A DNA stretch of 8,483 bases, taken from JBGTCY01 sp041748615. GTDB taxonomy: Bacteria; Bacteroidota; Bacteroidia; Chitinophagales; CAIOSU01. Where the stretch lies: positions 1-8,483 of the forward strand of contig JBGTCY010000091.1 of the NCBI GenBank assembly GCA_041748615.1. Direction: 5' to 3'. Both the position numbers and the translations under genes were made by a program. The notes below the pieces were generated by a model. The model made no database searches, was not told the DNA's origin, and saw only the letters and a list, made by a program, of their open reading frames with translations. Shown one piece after another: positions 6,857 through 8,483 of this stretch (its first letter is position 1; the number at the start of each line of letters is the position of its first letter).

Positions 6857-8065
6857 CTATTGTTTAATGAATTTTTCAATCAATATTTTATCAGAAGAAT
6901 AAACTCTAATTAAATATGTGCCACTTGAATAACCGGATACATTAATCACAATATTATCTGTTTCTTCTATAATTACACTATTATAATTAACGACCTCTAT
7001 CCTCGAATATTTGTTATCATTAAATTCTAATTTAATCACATCCATTGCCGGGTTAGGGTAAATTTTTATACCTTTTGTATTTTCAGTATTTTCAATATTT
7101 GTTGTTGTATTTTCTCTAAACCAAAAACTTGTCGTGTCACTTTTAAAGAATTGAAAAAGTAAACTTGCAACCTTTGCTTTGCCGGAAGCATTTGGATGAA
7201 CTCCATCCTGTTGCACATCATCAGGACAGTGCCAATTAAAACCATCGGTTCTGGAATTTTTTCCGTCAGCCCAAACATTGTTTGCCCATGAAAGCCAGGC
7301 AGTTTTTGCATTTGAACCGGAGTAAGTAAGAAGTGTATCTCCATTTATTTGTCGCTCAACCAGTTTTCTGAAAGCCCAGTTGGTGTAAAAAGAATATGGT
7401 TCGGGATTTCCACCTCCGGGTTGACTATAACCACCATAATCGCGTCCGGAACAATATATTTGTTTTAGATTGGGAAATATGATTTTAAAATAGTGAAATG
7501 CTTGCAAAAATTTTGATTCCATAATTTCAATATGCTCAATTCCTTCATTTTGTGGAATTCCTGAGATATGTTTTGCTTGCATAAACCAAATGACCTGAAC
7601 CTGATTATTTGTAATTCCGGCAAAAGTTAATTTTTGATTGAGTGTTGTCCAATATTGACCGGTTGTATCAAGCATCGCATCAATATCAAATCCACCAGTT
7701 GCACCATTTATCATTGTGAGTTTACTGTTTAAGAATGGAAAGGCGATGGCTGAATCTCTAAGGCCTGCAAAAAATATATTAGCATTTGACATACCCATTG
7801 AGATAAATCCAATTTTACCGTTAGAAGCATAATTTCCTTGAGTATTTAAAGGCTTTATTTCTGAAGCTATTTGAATTCCCGCTATAAGATGATTTTGCGG
7901 GGTAGTATTTTGACCATTACCATATAAACCGCCTTGCATACCATTAAATAAATTTGTTCCTAAATCACTAATGGGGATTAATCCTGTTGAGTCATTATGA
8001 CATTGTTGCCCCTCCATACTTTTTAGTGATGTAAGCAAAAAAATAAGAATGCAAATTATTTTCAT
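6857..8065 (-). CDS. Secreted SGNH/GDSL-like hydrolase with T9SS type A C-terminal sorting domain
   Basis: A 402-residue protein. Residues 1-20 form a Sec signal peptide (MKIICILIFLLTSLKSMEGQ). The body resembles the SGNH hydrolase fold, whose members are esterases or deacetylases acting on carbohydrate or lipid esters. GMSNAN (91-96) is a variant of the block I nucleophile motif with Ser93 as the likely nucleophile, a NGATGGFD segment fits block II, and DGVHPN (287-292) is the block V DxxH pair (Asp287, His290). A clear block III GxND motif is not obvious, so activity is less certain. Residues about 331-402 are a type A sorting domain (IKIYPNPAMD at 333-342, then SGYSSGTYLIRVYS and a terminal IEKFIKQ). 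T9SS removes this domain on export and often attaches the cargo to the cell surface. The ATG at 8065 is chosen because the signal peptide begins there; the preceding bases are A-rich (AAAATATAATAA) with no Shine-Dalgarno. The gene stands alone and is more AT-rich than the giant gene at the left, hinting at a different history. Confidence 0.85.
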   Translation of the reverse strand: MKIICILIFLLTSLKSMEGQQCHNDSTGLIPISDLGTNLFNGMQGGLYGNGQNTTPQNHLIAGIQIASEIKPLNTQGNYASNGKIGFISMGMSNANIFFAGLRDSAIAFPFLNSKLTMINGATGGFDIDAMLDTTGQYWTTLNQKLTFAGITNNQVQVIWFMQAKHISGIPQNEGIEHIEIMESKFLQAFHYFKIIFPNLKQIYCSGRDYGGYSQPGGGNPEPYSFYTNWAFRKLVERQINGDTLLTYSGSNAKTAWLSWANNVWADGKNSRTDGFNWHCPDDVQQDGVHPNASGKAKVASLLFQFFKSDTTSFWFRENTTTNIENTENTKGIKIYPNPAMDVIKLEFNDNKYSRIEVVNYNSVIIEETDNIVINVSGYSSGTYLIRVYSSDKILIEKFIKQ

Positions 8066-8483
8066 TTATTATATTTTGAAATTGGTGCTAATATTTTACG
8101 GCTATGCATTCAGTTTTTCCATTTACTAAGTTAATAACTTATGAAAAGCCGGCACAAGTTCACTGTAGTCCGGTTCTTTTGTACTTGTTTAGGATTTTTG
8201 AAGGTAGAGTATATAACCGTATTGAGTTTCTAAAGGACTGCAAGGAAAAACATAAATGTAGATTGGATAAGGAGTATTATGGACTTTAAAATTAGAAAGA
8301 TAAGCAGCGAGCAATCTTGCTGTCGTTACTATCAATCGCCTCTATGATTGAGCGATGGACAAGGAGATGCCGTACTGATAAAAAATCAAGAGGCATGACA
8401 CTTTAAACTTTACCCCGTGTCTGGCGCAAGCGTCCGCTCGTTTATAAACCATACCATCTTACCTTTATTCTTAAAATTACCAT
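8066..8483. other. Right-edge stretch without a convincing gene
   Basis: It contains the upstream region of the secreted hydrolase and then about 380 bases with only short frames on either strand. Visible items are small inverted repeats (TCAATC at 8332-8337 with GATTGA at 8346-8351; AGCAA and TTGCT around 8310-8320), and a GC-richer patch near 8417-8441 (GTCTGGCGCAAGCGTCCGCT). There is also a broken plus-strand frame, from an ATG at 8279 preceded by AAGGAG and through an in-frame TGA at 8345, that spells SDGQGDAVLIKNQEA. No function can be assigned. Confidence 0.45.

Noticed and set aside
8104..8289. 61-codon plus-strand frame at the right edge
   Set aside because: No domain, no supporting context, and composition like the surrounding non-coding sequence.

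Overview
The window looks like part of a Bacteroidota chromosome (Chitinophagales/Flavobacteriia-like). The evidence is a short primary sigma factor that opens MRQLKIT and lacks region 1.1, a C-terminal type IX secretion (T9SS) sorting domain on a secreted protein, a very large exported multidomain protein with calcium- and metal-binding Asp-rich motifs, and start codons preceded by A/T-rich sequence rather than Shine-Dalgarno motifs. No phage, plasmid, CRISPR, tRNA or rRNA signature was found.

Layout. From 3853 leftwards off the edge, the minus strand carries one uninterrupted reading frame of at least 1284 codons. It encodes a secreted mosaic protein: signal peptide, glucose/sorbosone-dehydrogenase-like beta-propeller, thrombospondin-type-3-like Asp repeats, concanavalin-like lectin fold, six kelch blades, HYDIN/ASPM-like Ig domain, and a MopE-type metal-binding motif. 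Its C-terminus lies outside the window. Positions 3854-4699 are a gene-poor spacer with a 14-bp perfect inverted repeat and a CACATA-rich palindromic repeat. The housekeeping sigma factor gene rpoD follows on the plus strand (4700-5575). Converging on it from the right is a decayed HelD-like superfamily I helicase gene (5875-6654, minus) that keeps its two ends but has lost the ATP-binding core and carries a homopolymer frameshift. At 6857-8065 (minus) lies a secreted SGNH/GDSL-like hydrolase with a T9SS type A sorting domain. The last 420 bases hold no convincing gene.

The genes do not form one operon. The two exported proteins share a theme (cell-surface or extracellular, carbohydrate-related folds) but are separated by rpoD and the helicase remnant. 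RpoD and HelD-family proteins both act on RNA polymerase, but their convergent arrangement and the decay of the helicase argue against a working module. I see no clear new defence or mobile system. The most unusual items are the domain architecture of the giant protein, the internally deleted helicase, and the two structured repeats in the spacer.
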